The notes under the pieces were generated by a model, which was not told the origin of the DNA, searched no databases, and saw only the letters and a list, made by a program, of their open reading frames with translations. From Phycisphaerae bacterium (GTDB taxonomy: Bacteria > Planctomycetota > Phycisphaerae > Phycisphaerales > UBA1924), in contig JAUHYE010000004.1 of the NCBI GenBank assembly GCA_030426395.1, positions 1-64,000 on the forward strand: DNA of 64,000 bases, written 5' to 3'. Both the position numbers and the translations under genes were made by a program. This document shows positions 8,823 to 18,135 of this stretch, in pieces (position 1 is the stretch's first letter; each line of letters opens with the position of its first letter).

Positions 8823-10402
8823 GATACGCCCCCTAAGTACAACGGCTCCATTTCAAGGGCGTGCTGGGTCATGGTTTTGGGTGGGCGGACGTTGGATCTG
8901 AGGCGGCCCACCATGGCCGGGTCGTTGACGCAGCGGGCTATCGCCGCCGCCAGGGCGAAGCGGTCGTTGCCGGTGAAGAGCAGACCGTTCGCTTCGTGCT
9001 GGACAAAATCGGGAATGCCCCCGGCCTGGGCGCCGATGACCGGCAGCCCGTTGGCTTGCATCTCCAGGACGGTCTGGGGCCCGTTGTCCCACCACACGCT
9101 TGGCACGACGCCCACGTCCATGCCGCCGCACATCCAGGGCAGGTCTTGCGGGCCGTACTCGTAGCCGAATCGGAGCGAGGCGAGGCGGGGCTCGAGGCGG
9201 CGGAAGCGGTATTCGATGGTCTTGCCGCCGGCGGCAAAGACCGAGAGGGCGACGCGCGACAAGGTATCCGGCGTCATCATCTCCAGGCTGTCGGCGAGCA
9301 TCGACAGCCCTTTGTACCAGTGGTTGACGCCGACGAAGACAAGGCGCAGCGGGCGGGCGTCGATGGTGTCGCGGGGCGGCGGGGCGAAGGCCAACTCGGC
9401 GTTGTGCGCGCGAAGTTCGTTGGCGATGGTGCCGATGGTGATGGTCTTCACGCGGGAGGCGTCGACGCCGTGGGCGATGAACTTGCCGGCCACGAAGCCG
9501 GAGACGGCGTGAACCGCGCTGCACTGGTTCAGGTGCTCGATAAACGCGGCGCGGCGCGTGCTGTAATCGGTGGGTTTGCCGTTGTGCAGCGGCTCGGCAC
9601 GGGGGACGTTGTCGAAGGGCTGCCAGGTTGGGTCTTGCGGGATGCACCAGCGGCGAGGCTCGTGCCAGGAACGCAGTAGCACGCTCATGCCGCGAGGGTC
9701 GTCGGCGGGGTCGATCATAGTGGGCGTCTCGCCCAACTCGCCGGGAAGGATGGGCAGATGCACGCGCTTTGGCTCGGGGGCGGATGGCTCGAAGGGGGGC
9801 GGCTCGTTGGGATGCGCCTCGGCCCGGCGTGCGCGTTCGTGCTCGGGGTCGGGGGCGGGCACGCAGCCCTGGCAGGCGCGGCCGCCGTCGTAGTCGGTGC
9901 ACAGGGCGCGGTGGCCTCGCATCAGATAGACCTGCGGGCACAGGGGGTGGTAGTTGTGCAGGCTGTAGATGACGCGGCAGCCCAGGCGGCGGGCGGCGTC
10001 GAGGCAGCCCAGGCTGAAGCCCTCGAGCGATTGGACGTGGAGGACCTCGGGCTTGATGTGCCTGAGGACTTGCTCGAACACGGATTCGAGCTCCGGGCTG
10101 CTGATCTCGGCGAGAGGGCCGTTGAGTTGCAGGAGGCTGGGGGCCAGCACCGGGCTGTTGACGATCTCGTAGACGCCCACGCCGAACCAATCCGGGTGGC
10201 GGCGCGGGGTGCAAGGGCCCGGTTTGTTCTTGCGGTTGGGCTTGTTTCGCTTCGCGGGGATGTAGGTGGTGCCGCTGGCGATGGCGGAGACGCGGTGGCC
10301 TCGGGCTGTGAGTTCGAGGGCCAGGGCCTGCATGTAGCCGGCGATGCCGCCCTTGCGGGCGCCCTCGAAGACCATCGGCCAGTTGAGCATGCAGATGCGC
10401 AC
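8819..10402 (-). CDS. Glycosyltransferase family 4 protein (first gene of the glycan operon)
   Basis: A 527-residue GT-B transferase and the first gene of the three-gene operon. It begins with a GTG (MRICMLNWPMVFEGARKGGI) that places the first beta strand at the N-terminus as usual; a second in-frame ATG is 12 nt downstream. Visible features are EVLHVQSLEGFSLGCLDAAR in the acceptor half, SLHNYHPLCPQ followed by the Cys cluster CTDYDGGRACQGC, and in the donor half LRLVFVGVNHWYKGL, DVGVVPSVWWDNGPQTVLEM and the GGIPDFV motif. It shares the Cys arrangement and overall plan with the GT4 at 5467-7152, so the two look like paralogues working on the same glycan. Confidence 0.88.
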   Translation of the reverse strand: MRICMLNWPMVFEGARKGGIAGYMQALALELTARGHRVSAIASGTTYIPAKRNKPNRKNKPGPCTPRRHPDWFGVGVYEIVNSPVLAPSLLQLNGPLAEISSPELESVFEQVLRHIKPEVLHVQSLEGFSLGCLDAARRLGCRVIYSLHNYHPLCPQVYLMRGHRALCTDYDGGRACQGCVPAPDPEHERARRAEAHPNEPPPFEPSAPEPKRVHLPILPGELGETPTMIDPADDPRGMSVLLRSWHEPRRWCIPQDPTWQPFDNVPRAEPLHNGKPTDYSTRRAAFIEHLNQCSAVHAVSGFVAGKFIAHGVDASRVKTITIGTIANELRAHNAELAFAPPPRDTIDARPLRLVFVGVNHWYKGLSMLADSLEMMTPDTLSRVALSVFAAGGKTIEYRFRRLEPRLASLRFGYEYGPQDLPWMCGGMDVGVVPSVWWDNGPQTVLEMQANGLPVIGAQAGGIPDFVQHEANGLLFTGNDRFALAAAIARCVNDPAMVGRLRSNVRPPKTMTQHALEMEPLYLGGVS

Positions 10403-10703
10403 GGGCGAGGGTAGGTTTGTCTGGACGCTTCGCCAGCGGGGCCTCGCCCTTCGGGCTTGCGCTGGCGTGGCGAGCGATTCCTTTACGCATCAATGTGCAA
10501 CGGGCCACCGTTGGCTGCATCCCCATGCGTGCCCGGCGACTTCCGTTGCGTCGATTGGTTGTCGAGCCGCAGGCGGCGGGCCGGTTCGTGCCGGTCGTGC
10601 CGCCTGTACCACATGTATCGAGTGGATCCGGGGGTGACTTCAGGTGATGAGCCAGAAAATCTGAAAATTGTCAGAATGCCGCGTTTGGGGCCGCTGGAGG
10701 GGG
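10403..10703. other. Intergenic region upstream of the glycosyltransferase operon
   Basis: About 300 nt without a gene. An 8-bp inverted repeat CGCCAGCG/CGCTGGCG (10431-10438 and 10460-10467) encloses the small hairpin GCCC-TTC-GGGC (10446-10456), close to the operon start. A locally AT-rich stretch at about 10655-10680 stands out in this GC-rich sequence and could hold the operon promoter, but I see no convincing -35/-10 pair. Confidence 0.4.
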
Positions 10704-11180
10704 TCAGGGGGCCTCGGCTGGGTCTACACCGGCGTAGCGGAGGGCCTCATCGACGTCGCCGAAGGTGCGGAACTCGGTGGCCTTGCCGTCCTTGAAGGTG
10801 AAGACGTCGGCCAAGCGGCCGGTGCGAAACTCGGATTCGTCGACGAGGCGGACGTTGACGTCGATGATGACGACCACGCGGTCGCCGGCGGCCAGGAAGC
10901 GGCGGGGGATGCAGCCGGTGGGGTTGCCGTGTGCGTCGGTCGTGCCGTTCTGCCCCATCCCCTCGGCCCAGGTGCTTCGGGCGGTGGTGAGGTGGGTGGT
11001 GACGGCGTCCAGCCCCTCGTATGTGCCCGACATGGGGAAGCCGGCCGGCTCGGTGCGCACGATGTCGGGATGGAGGCAGGCAGTGAAGCCGGCGATGTCG
11101 CCCCGGTTGAGGGCGGCGTACGCGTCGCGGAGGGATTGGGCTTCTGGGGTGAGGGTGTCGGGTTGATGGGGGGTGGGCAT
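10704..11180 (-). CDS. SnoaL/NTF2-like fold protein
   Basis: A 158-residue protein with the alpha+beta cone pattern of the SnoaL/NTF2 superfamily: an N-terminal helix pair (LRDAYAALNRGDIAGFTACL), HPDIVRTEPAGFPMSGTYEG, a central helix, then antiparallel strands with RVVVIIDVNVRLVDESEF and ending LADVFTFKDGKATEFRTFGD. Members include small-molecule isomerases, cyclases and non-catalytic binding proteins, so the activity cannot be deduced. No signal peptide is present, so it is probably cytoplasmic. It is separated from the downstream glycosyltransferase operon by about 300 nt and lies 24 nt after the gene at 11205-12458. Confidence 0.8.
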   Translation of the reverse strand: MPTPHQPDTLTPEAQSLRDAYAALNRGDIAGFTACLHPDIVRTEPAGFPMSGTYEGLDAVTTHLTTARSTWAEGMGQNGTTDAHGNPTGCIPRRFLAAGDRVVVIIDVNVRLVDESEFRTGRLADVFTFKDGKATEFRTFGDVDEALRYAGVDPAEAP

Positions 11181-11204
11181 GGCGTGGTCCCTTTGGCGGG
11201 AACG

Positions 11205-12458
11205 CTACGCGGGGATGGGGGGAGCGTGGAGCGCGCGGCGCTTGCGGCGGCGAACGGCCCAGTAGGTCAGGGCCAGGCCAAGGGCGACAAGGCTCGCGAG
11301 TGCGACGACGGGGATCATCGCCAGTTGCAGCATGGTCATGCTCGTGCCTTGCAGGCCAAAGAAACCGTTCGGCATGGTGGGCATGCTGCTGGGCTCGACC
11401 CATGCGGCGAAGAAGTCCGGGTGGGTGTCGGGGTGTTGGCCCTGTTCGAGGCGGGTGGTGATGTAGGCGGTGCGAGATTCGTGCCAGGCGTCGGCTTCGG
11501 CGCGGGCTTTCGTATAGAAGGCTTCGACAGGGGCGTGGCTGTTCAGGTGGTATGGGTGCTCGGTGGGGTCGAAGTCCGAGAGATCCATCTCGGGGTGCAG
11601 CGTGCCGCCACCGTCGCGCACGATCTCCTCGGCTCGCAGCCAAGCAAGGTAGGCCAGCGACGAATCGCGGCGATCCTGAAGGGCGAGGGCTAACGCGTGG
11701 AACACGTCGAAGCTGTTCCAGCCGTTGCCCAGGGCGACCAGGCCGGCAAATCCCTCGGGTGCATCGGGGTAGCCGGCGTCGGTCAGGGCGTTGTTGTATG
11801 ACACGCCCGGCCAGCCATCGTCATAGGCGATGCGATCGAGGATGGAGGTGTAGGAGCCGAAGGGGTAGCGGCCGTCGTCGGTGCCGGTGGGTTCAAGGAT
11901 CCACTCAAGCGCCAAGAGCTGGTAGCGTTCGCGGCCGAAGTGGGCGTTGGGGTTGAGCTTGATGGCTTGGTCGATGAGGTCGCGGGCACGCTGGACGTCG
12001 TCCATGTTGGAGCGATCGGCGCCATTGTGGATCCAGCGGTGGACGTGGAAGGTGCCGAGGTTGGCGAGGTAGCGGTATTCGTGCTCGGCCTTGTTTTCGG
12101 ACTCGGGGAGCGCATCGAGCGCGGCGCGTTTCCTGGCCATCCAGTCGATGGCCTCGTTGCTCCGGTCCAGCCGGTCGCAGGCGACGCCGGCGTCGTCGTA
12201 GGCGGCGAGGTTCGTTGGGTCCGTTTCGAGTTCCTTGGTGACCCGGTCGAGGCGCATCTGGTAGTAGAGCGGCGGGTAGCGGTCGAAGCGGCCGACGATC
12301 GTCTCGACCATGCCCGGCGCACCGGCGGCCTCGGCCCGCAGGGTGTCGCTGTCCCAGAGGCAGCCGCTCCGAACCGAGTCGCCTCTGGAGCCGCCGGGTA
12401 GGAAGAGGGCGGCGGTGGTGGCCAGGGCGAGGAGGGTGACAAGGATCGTGCGTGCCAT
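11205..12458 (-). CDS. Exported tetratricopeptide-like protein with C-terminal membrane anchor
   Basis: A 417-residue protein of unrecognised family. It begins with a signal peptide (MARTILVTLLALATTAALFL) and ends with a hydrophobic segment at about residues 375-400 followed by RRRKRR, so the body should lie outside the cytoplasm and be anchored at its C-terminus. Residues 60-190 have TPR-like helical repeats (ELETDPTNLAAYDDAGVACD, DLIDQAIKLNPNAHFGRERY). The middle contains conserved-looking PFGSYTSILDRIAYDDGWPG. No catalytic motif is visible; a scaffolding role is an inference only. Confidence 0.75.
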   Translation of the reverse strand: MARTILVTLLALATTAALFLPGGSRGDSVRSGCLWDSDTLRAEAAGAPGMVETIVGRFDRYPPLYYQMRLDRVTKELETDPTNLAAYDDAGVACDRLDRSNEAIDWMARKRAALDALPESENKAEHEYRYLANLGTFHVHRWIHNGADRSNMDDVQRARDLIDQAIKLNPNAHFGRERYQLLALEWILEPTGTDDGRYPFGSYTSILDRIAYDDGWPGVSYNNALTDAGYPDAPEGFAGLVALGNGWNSFDVFHALALALQDRRDSSLAYLAWLRAEEIVRDGGGTLHPEMDLSDFDPTEHPYHLNSHAPVEAFYTKARAEADAWHESRTAYITTRLEQGQHPDTHPDFFAAWVEPSSMPTMPNGFFGLQGTSMTMLQLAMIPVVALASLVALGLALTYWAVRRRKRRALHAPPIPA

Positions 12459-12761
12459 GCTCGACGATACGGGTTTCCGTGGGGGCGGTTCGAGGCGGGG
12501 CGTGTACTGAGGCTCGCAAGCCGGGTGGACCGCGATATCTGGAGAACCCGCAGTCTTACCTTGTCGCTTGGATTACGGATGTGTTCGGGTTGGCGTGCGG
12601 GCCAATAAATGCCCTGGCCTTCGGTTCGTAGGGCGTGGACGCGTTGCACCGGTCGGGGAAGGTCGATAGGGTCTCCTAGCCGGGGACGACGCCGAGTCTC
12701 TCGGGCGATTGAAATCAATGTTGGTACTGCGACCCCTGTCTTGGGGGCGCTGGAGGACACG
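12459..12761. other. Divergent intergenic region
   Basis: About 300 nt between two divergent genes for exported proteins. A possible sigma-70 promoter for the right-hand gene is TTGCAC at 12644-12649 and TAGGGT at 12667-12672, spaced 17 nt. Matches to consensus are partial. A strong GGAGG ribosome binding site is at 12752-12756. I see no repeats or small genes. Confidence 0.35.
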
Positions 12762-15032
12762 ATGTCTGATCGCCGCCGTACTGCCATGGCCCTCTTGATG
12801 GCCGCTTCGGTATTCGCACTTCCTACCAGCCTGTTGGCGCAGAACCAGGGCGGCAATCAGTCCGCGCCGAAGACTCATAACAAGACCGAGCGCGAGGTGC
12901 AACTCGAGCGGCTGCTGGCCGCTCGTTCCGCCGAACGAAGTCTCTTGTTCTCGGGCTCGAATCGGCTCGCGTTGATTTCCAATCGCCAGCCATTCTTCGA
13001 GCCGGCCTCGGCCCGTGGGTTTACCGAGCAGCAGCTTCGCGATGCCCGTTCGGCCCAGTTCCAGGCCGCCCGAGGCACCGATGCGGGGAGTGGCGCGACC
13101 CCGGCCGGTGGCGCGGTCGTGAGCCATCCCACGCTGGGGCGTATCGTCATCCATCGCAAGGTCGTGGCACCCTCTGAGCCGAAGGCATCCAGCCCCCGGG
13201 TGAGTCTGCCCGACCAGTTCCTGGTGTACGGCCCGAGCCCCGTCGCGGAGTCGGGGGCGAAGTCCGGGGATTCCGGCACGGCCGGTGACCCCGGCGATGC
13301 GGGTAAGCCGGGTTCGGGCGGCCAGTCGGGTACCGAGCCCAAGCTGTACCTCGGCATCGTGGGCCATTGGGTGGATACGCAAGCGCACCCCGATGAGGCG
13401 TGGAGCGTGGCGCACGACTTCGGCCCCACGGCCTTGAACTACCGCTGGTTCACCCAGGGCGAGATCCGGATCCGGGCGGCTCGGCACTATGGCGACCCCG
13501 ATCGCGGCAGGCAGTACGCCTGGGCGAACGTCAATGCCCGAACGTCGACCTACGAGCTCATGTACGACCGCAAATCGGGTCGAGACGCGTTCAACGCGTG
13601 GGTGGCCGACACGAAGTCGGCATTCGAGACGGTGATGGACGACGACCCGCTCAAGGACACCGGCGGGCGGATGATCCAACTGGACAACGAGTCGATGCAC
13701 TTTCTGGGGTGGTATTGGGGCCGGTTCATGCAGTCGCAGGGGCCCGGCAGCATCGAGCCGTATACCGACATCGAGGCGATCAACGCCCACACCGCGGCGT
13801 TCGTCCCCTGGGGCGTGGCGTTCATGTCGGAGTTGCAGGCGGCGTATCCCAACGACAAGTTCGCGTGGTACAACCTGCCGGCGGCCCGAGATAGCCGCAA
13901 CCAGGTGCTGCACGAGGATCCGAGGGATCGCGAGCACAACAAGCACCACCCGTGGACCGGCGACGCGTACGACCGCTTCGAGTCTCCGGCGGCGCCGGTG
14001 GGCACGTTCCCGTGGTGGTCGGTCGACGAGGGCCTGCGTCCGTTGCTGGAGCAGGCCGACTATGTCGATGCTCGCTTGTACGCCGGTGGTCTCGACGCCG
14101 AGCAACGGCAGGCGTACTGGGACGGCCAGATGGAGCGTGGGCTGGCCATTGCCGCCGATCTCTCCGAGCCCAAGCCGTATATGACCAAGATCTGGTTGGA
14201 GAATGTGCATTCCCCAACCACGCTCCAGGATGCGGGTTTCATCCGGGACTTCTTCGAGCAGGCGGCGGCCAATTCGGTGAAGCACGTTTCGGCCGACGCC
14301 GGTCGCACGGCGTTCGAGTGTGCGTGCGCGTTGGCCGGCCAGACGCCGGGCGTGCTGTGGAACGACCTTGTCGTGCGGTCCGCGCACGAGGCGGGCTATG
14401 CGGGGGCGCCGGTCACCGATCAGCTCACGCTCGTGAGCGCGACGCCCGACTCGGGCAAGCCCTACGACACCGTCGAGGTGAGGTTGCATGGCTCTGGGTT
14501 TGATCGTGGCATGGATGTGAGCGTGTCGGGCGCGGGCGTCTCGGTCAGCGGTGTGACCGCGTTGAGTGACACCGACATCAAGGTCACGCTGGGCATCTCC
14601 CCGTCGGCGTCGGTGGGGCCTCGCGATATCATCGTTGCCAGGGGCGGGGAGTCCTGGACGCTACCGGGCGCGTTCGAGGTGTATAGCTCTTCGAAGCTCG
14701 CCCCGGCCCCACAGGGCTTTATGAATACGGGAACCGAGCGACGCGCGGCGCGCGTGAGCAGTTGCGTCGGGCCAAGCCAGCTTGCGCAAGGCTCGCGGAA
14801 CATCACCGTGCGGCTGGCGGGGCGGCACTTCCAGAACGGCTGCACGGTTACGGCCATCCCCCCTCGGGGTGGGGGCAGCGGTGTCACGCTGGGTGAGACG
14901 ACGCTCATGGACAGCACCCGTATCGAGTTCCCGGTGTCCGTGACAGGGTCGGCCATGAAGGGCGATTGGACGATCCGCGTGACCAATCCCGATTCGCAGA
15001 GCGCCCAGGATTGGAAGCTGAAGGTCTATTGA
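12762..15032 (+). CDS. Secreted protein with glycosidase-barrel-like core and two IPT/TIG-type domains
   Basis: A 756-residue secreted protein. GGAGGACACG precedes the ATG at 12762, and the signal peptide MALLMAASVFALPTSLLAQ ends near residue 27. A Gly/Ser/Asp-rich linker (about 160-190) precedes a core of about 360 residues (LYLGIVGHWVDTQAHPDEAW, then IQLDNESMHFLGWYWGRFMQ, VPWGVAFMSELQAAYPNDKF, MTKIWLENVHSP). Its alternating pattern and conserved Trp/Asp/Glu suggest a TIM-barrel glycosidase-like fold, but I do not recognise the family. The C-terminal 200 residues form two Ig-like IPT/TIG domains (PDSGKPYDTVEVRLHGSGFD and LAQGSRNITVRLAGRHFQNG). It has no dockerin tail, unlike many exported proteins here. 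Confidence 0.75.
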   Translation: MSDRRRTAMALLMAASVFALPTSLLAQNQGGNQSAPKTHNKTEREVQLERLLAARSAERSLLFSGSNRLALISNRQPFFEPASARGFTEQQLRDARSAQFQAARGTDAGSGATPAGGAVVSHPTLGRIVIHRKVVAPSEPKASSPRVSLPDQFLVYGPSPVAESGAKSGDSGTAGDPGDAGKPGSGGQSGTEPKLYLGIVGHWVDTQAHPDEAWSVAHDFGPTALNYRWFTQGEIRIRAARHYGDPDRGRQYAWANVNARTSTYELMYDRKSGRDAFNAWVADTKSAFETVMDDDPLKDTGGRMIQLDNESMHFLGWYWGRFMQSQGPGSIEPYTDIEAINAHTAAFVPWGVAFMSELQAAYPNDKFAWYNLPAARDSRNQVLHEDPRDREHNKHHPWTGDAYDRFESPAAPVGTFPWWSVDEGLRPLLEQADYVDARLYAGGLDAEQRQAYWDGQMERGLAIAADLSEPKPYMTKIWLENVHSPTTLQDAGFIRDFFEQAAANSVKHVSADAGRTAFECACALAGQTPGVLWNDLVVRSAHEAGYAGAPVTDQLTLVSATPDSGKPYDTVEVRLHGSGFDRGMDVSVSGAGVSVSGVTALSDTDIKVTLGISPSASVGPRDIIVARGGESWTLPGAFEVYSSSKLAPAPQGFMNTGTERRAARVSSCVGPSQLAQGSRNITVRLAGRHFQNGCTVTAIPPRGGGSGVTLGETTLMDSTRIEFPVSVTGSAMKGDWTIRVTNPDSQSAQDWKLKVY

Positions 15033-15119
15033 GGCGAGCATCGCGGGAGCGGAGCGGATACCGTATCGGATCGGCCGATTGTCGGCCGAACGCCTTCCCG
15101 CAATGCTCCGCCCGCCCCC

Positions 15120-16940
15120 ATGCCGACCCTCCTGACCGCCCGCAACCTGACCAAGGTGTACCCGTCCAAGACGCTCTTCGAGGGCGTGTCGGTGCATGTC
15201 GAGGACGGCGAGAGGATCGGGCTGATCGGCCCGAACGGCAGCGGCAAGTCGACGCTCATGAAGATCCTCGCGGGAAGGCAGTCGCCCGACGCGGGCGAGG
15301 TCACGCGCCGGCGTGGGCTGCGCGCCGCGTACATCGATCAGGAGGATCGGTTTGGCGAGGCGGCGACGCCGTTGTCGGTCGTGCGCGATGGTCTGGCCAG
15401 CGATGATGACCACGCGACCGACGCCACGACGCGCGCGTCGATCGCGCTGACGAAGCTGGGGTTTGAGGACCTCGAGCAGCCCGTGGCGACGCTGTCGGGC
15501 GGGTGGCGCAAGCGGCTGTCGATTGCCAAGGCGCTGGCGGGCGAGCCCGAGTTGCTGCTGCTCGACGAGCCAACGAACCATCTTGATCTCGAAGGCGTGG
15601 TGTGGCTTGAGGGCTTCGTGCGTCAGTCGCCCATCGCCATGGTGTTCGTCACGCACGACCGGCGATTCCTCGAGAACACGGCCACACGCATCGTCGAGCT
15701 TTCGGCGGCCTATCCGGGCGGGGCGTTCGAGTCTGCGGGGAACTACTCGAAGTTCATCGAACGCAAGGAGGCGTTCCTAGAAGCGCAGCAGGCGGCCCAG
15801 TCCGCGATTGCGGGGAGAGTCCGGCGCGACACGGCGTGGCTGCTGCAGGGCGTCAAGGGCCGCGGCACGCGCAACAAGAGCCAGGTGACGGCGGCGGCCG
15901 AGCGGCGGAAGGAGCTCAAGGACACGGCTGAGCGGAACCTCGCGCCGACGAGGACAACCACCATCGCCTTCAACGCCACCGAGCGGCAGACCAACAAGCT
16001 GCTGACGCTGCACGGCGTGACCAAGGTGCTCGGGAGCAAGAAGCTGTTCGCCGGGCTGGACCTGACGCTGACCCCTGGCCAGCGCGTCGGGCTCATGGGC
16101 GTCAACGGCTCGGGCAAGACGACGCTCATGCGTCTCATGTCCGGCGACATGCAGCCCGACTCGGGCACGATCAAGCGGGCGGAGAATCTGAAGGTCGTGA
16201 CGTTCAGCCAGCACCGCGAATCGCTGAGCCAGGACCAATCGCTGCGCGAGGCCTTCAGGCCCGTGGGCGATTTCGTGCACTACCAGGGCTCGCGCGTGCA
16301 CATCAGCGGCTGGGCCAAGCGGTTCCTCTTCGAGCCAGAGCAGCTGCCCATGAAGATCAGCGACCTGTCGGGCGGCGAGCAGGCCCGCGTGCTGATCGCG
16401 AACCTGATGCTGTCGCCGGCGGACGTGTTGTTGCTTGATGAGCCGACGAATGACCTGGACATCCCCTCGCTGGAAGTGCTCGAGCAGGCGTTGATGGAGT
16501 TTTCCGGGGCGATCGTGTTGGTGAGCCACGACCGGTTCCTGCTCGAACGCATCGCAACGGAGTATCTGGCGCTCGACGGGAAGGGCAACGCGAAGTGGTT
16601 CGCGTCGATGGAGCAGTGGAAGGCGGCGGTGCTCAAGGCCGAGAAGGCGGAAGCCGAGCGGGCCAAGCCCGAGCAAGCCGCGACCGTCGCGTCAAAGCCG
16701 AGTACGCCCAAGCCGGGGAAGCTCTCGTACAACCTGCAACGCGAGTACGACGGCATGGAAGAGGCGATCCTGGAAGCCGAAGCGGAACTGGAGCGGTTGG
16801 AGGCCCAGGTGGCCGATCCGAAGCTGACCAGCGACCACGCGAAGGCGGCAAGAGCGTATGAGGATCTCGGCACCGGCCAGCAGCGCGTGAAGGACTTGTA
16901 TGCGCGGTGGGCGGAGTTGGACTCGATGCGAGGTGGGTGA
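15120..16940 (+). CDS. uup: ABC-F family ATPase (Uup-like)
   Basis: A 606-residue soluble protein with two fused ABC ATPase domains and no membrane segments, the ABC-F arrangement of ribosome-associated ATPases. Walker A motifs are GPNGSGKST (about residue 38) and GVNGSGKTT (about 323); signature motifs are LSGGWRKR and LSGGEQAR; Walker B regions are LLLLDEPTNHLDLE and VLLLDEPTNDLDIP. A charged linker separates the domains. The C-terminal 90 residues are Lys/Glu-rich and predicted coiled coil (YDGMEEAILEAEAELERLEA), which is the Uup-type tail rather than that of EttA. Its stop is 1 nt from that of the convergent imidazolonepropionase gene. Confidence 0.92.
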   Translation: MPTLLTARNLTKVYPSKTLFEGVSVHVEDGERIGLIGPNGSGKSTLMKILAGRQSPDAGEVTRRRGLRAAYIDQEDRFGEAATPLSVVRDGLASDDDHATDATTRASIALTKLGFEDLEQPVATLSGGWRKRLSIAKALAGEPELLLLDEPTNHLDLEGVVWLEGFVRQSPIAMVFVTHDRRFLENTATRIVELSAAYPGGAFESAGNYSKFIERKEAFLEAQQAAQSAIAGRVRRDTAWLLQGVKGRGTRNKSQVTAAAERRKELKDTAERNLAPTRTTTIAFNATERQTNKLLTLHGVTKVLGSKKLFAGLDLTLTPGQRVGLMGVNGSGKTTLMRLMSGDMQPDSGTIKRAENLKVVTFSQHRESLSQDQSLREAFRPVGDFVHYQGSRVHISGWAKRFLFEPEQLPMKISDLSGGEQARVLIANLMLSPADVLLLDEPTNDLDIPSLEVLEQALMEFSGAIVLVSHDRFLLERIATEYLALDGKGNAKWFASMEQWKAAVLKAEKAEAERAKPEQAATVASKPSTPKPGKLSYNLQREYDGMEEAILEAEAELERLEAQVADPKLTSDHAKAARAYEDLGTGQQRVKDLYARWAELDSMRGG

Positions 16941-16941
16941 C

Positions 16942-18135
16942 TTACTGCTCGATGCCTGCGACCCAGACACGGGCGATGGGGTTGGCGCCGAAAGAGTGGG
17001 CGAGCTCGCGTTCGTTCGTGTGTTGGAGGAGGATGGCGTCGGCCCGGGCGCCGGGCGTGAGCGTGCCGCGGTCTTCGAGGCCCAGCATGCGGGAGGGCGT
17101 GCGTGTCGTGGCGAGGATCGCTTCTTCGGGCGTCACGGGAGGCGAGCCGTTGAAGCGGCAGGCGAGTGCGATGGCCATCGGGATGGATGGGCAGGGGGCG
17201 CTGCCGGGGTTGAGGTTAGTCGCGATGCAGAGTTGTGCGCCGCGGTCGAGGAGCGTTCGCGCGTCGGCGTAGCGGCGGTCGACGTGGAAGCCGCTGCATG
17301 GCAGGACGACGGCGTGCGTGTCGCTCTTTGCGACGCGCTGGAGCAGTTCGGGTGAGCTTGCTTCGAGGTGGTCGACACTCAGGAAGCCTTGTTCGAGGGC
17401 GGCCTCGACCATACCGAAGCTGGTGAACTGGTCGGAGTGGACGCGGCAGGGGTGGCCTGCACGCCGGGCTTTGTCGAACAACTCCAGGCATTCAGACACA
17501 TGCCACGCGGCGGGCTCGGCGTAGGCGTCGATGGCGATGCCGGGGAACTCGGCGGTGACGGCGGGGAGTGTCTCGTCGATGGTGGTGCGGATGAAGCGCT
17601 CGCGGGGCACGTCGGGGTCGAGGGCGTGGCCGATGCAGGCGGTGGGGATGACGGTGCCCGGGAAGCGGTCGTTCGCGTCGGCGATGGCGCGGAGCATCTT
17701 GAGCTCGTCGGCGGTGGTCAGGCCGTAGCCGGACTTGACCTCGACGGCGGTTGTGCCGCACGTGAGCATGGTGTGCAGGCGTTCGAGGAGGAGGTCGGTG
17801 AGCTCGCTTTGCGAGGCGGCGCGCACAGCGCGGACGGTGGACATGATGCCGCCGCCGGCTTTAAGCAGGTCGAGATACGAAGCCCCGGCGAGCCGTGCCG
17901 CCCACTCGTCGACGCGATCGCCGGCCCAGCAGGCGTGGGTGTGGCAGTCGGTGAAGGCGGGCATGAGGACGCGGCCGTTGGCGTCCAAATCGCCGGGATG
18001 CGGGCAATCGCCGGTGTGGACTGCTTCGACGAGGCCGTTGTCGAAGCGGATCCAGCCGTTGGCGATGAGGCCGAGGGGGCCTTCGCCGAGGGAATCGTCG
18101 AGGGTGAGGATGCGGGCGTTGGTGATGGTGGTCAT
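16942..18135 (-). CDS. hutI: Imidazolonepropionase (histidine degradation), with an unusual metal-site residue
   Basis: Opens the ring of imidazolone-5-propionate to give N-formimino-glutamate in histidine catabolism. At 397 residues it has the expected amidohydrolase length. Zinc-site motifs include PAFTDCHTHACWAG, the substrate-contacting AVEVKSGYGL, RVHSDQF and SVDHLEAS. The strand-8 motif reads ATNLNPGSAP, where the family normally has Asp as a metal ligand in ATDxNPG, so Asp is replaced by Asn. The ATG at 18135 overlaps the stop of the upstream ureohydrolase (ATGA), marking one operon; the longer in-frame extension lies inside that gene and is rejected. Histidase and urocanase genes are not in the window. 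Confidence 0.9.
   Translation of the reverse strand: MTTITNARILTLDDSLGEGPLGLIANGWIRFDNGLVEAVHTGDCPHPGDLDANGRVLMPAFTDCHTHACWAGDRVDEWAARLAGASYLDLLKAGGGIMSTVRAVRAASQSELTDLLLERLHTMLTCGTTAVEVKSGYGLTTADELKMLRAIADANDRFPGTVIPTACIGHALDPDVPRERFIRTTIDETLPAVTAEFPGIAIDAYAEPAAWHVSECLELFDKARRAGHPCRVHSDQFTSFGMVEAALEQGFLSVDHLEASSPELLQRVAKSDTHAVVLPCSGFHVDRRYADARTLLDRGAQLCIATNLNPGSAPCPSIPMAIALACRFNGSPPVTPEEAILATTRTPSRMLGLEDRGTLTPGARADAILLQHTNERELAHSFGANPIARVWVAGIEQ

Noticed and set aside
10640-10700. Promoter for the glycosyltransferase operon in the AT-rich stretch
   Set aside because: No -35/-10 pair with suitable spacing on the minus strand could be supported.
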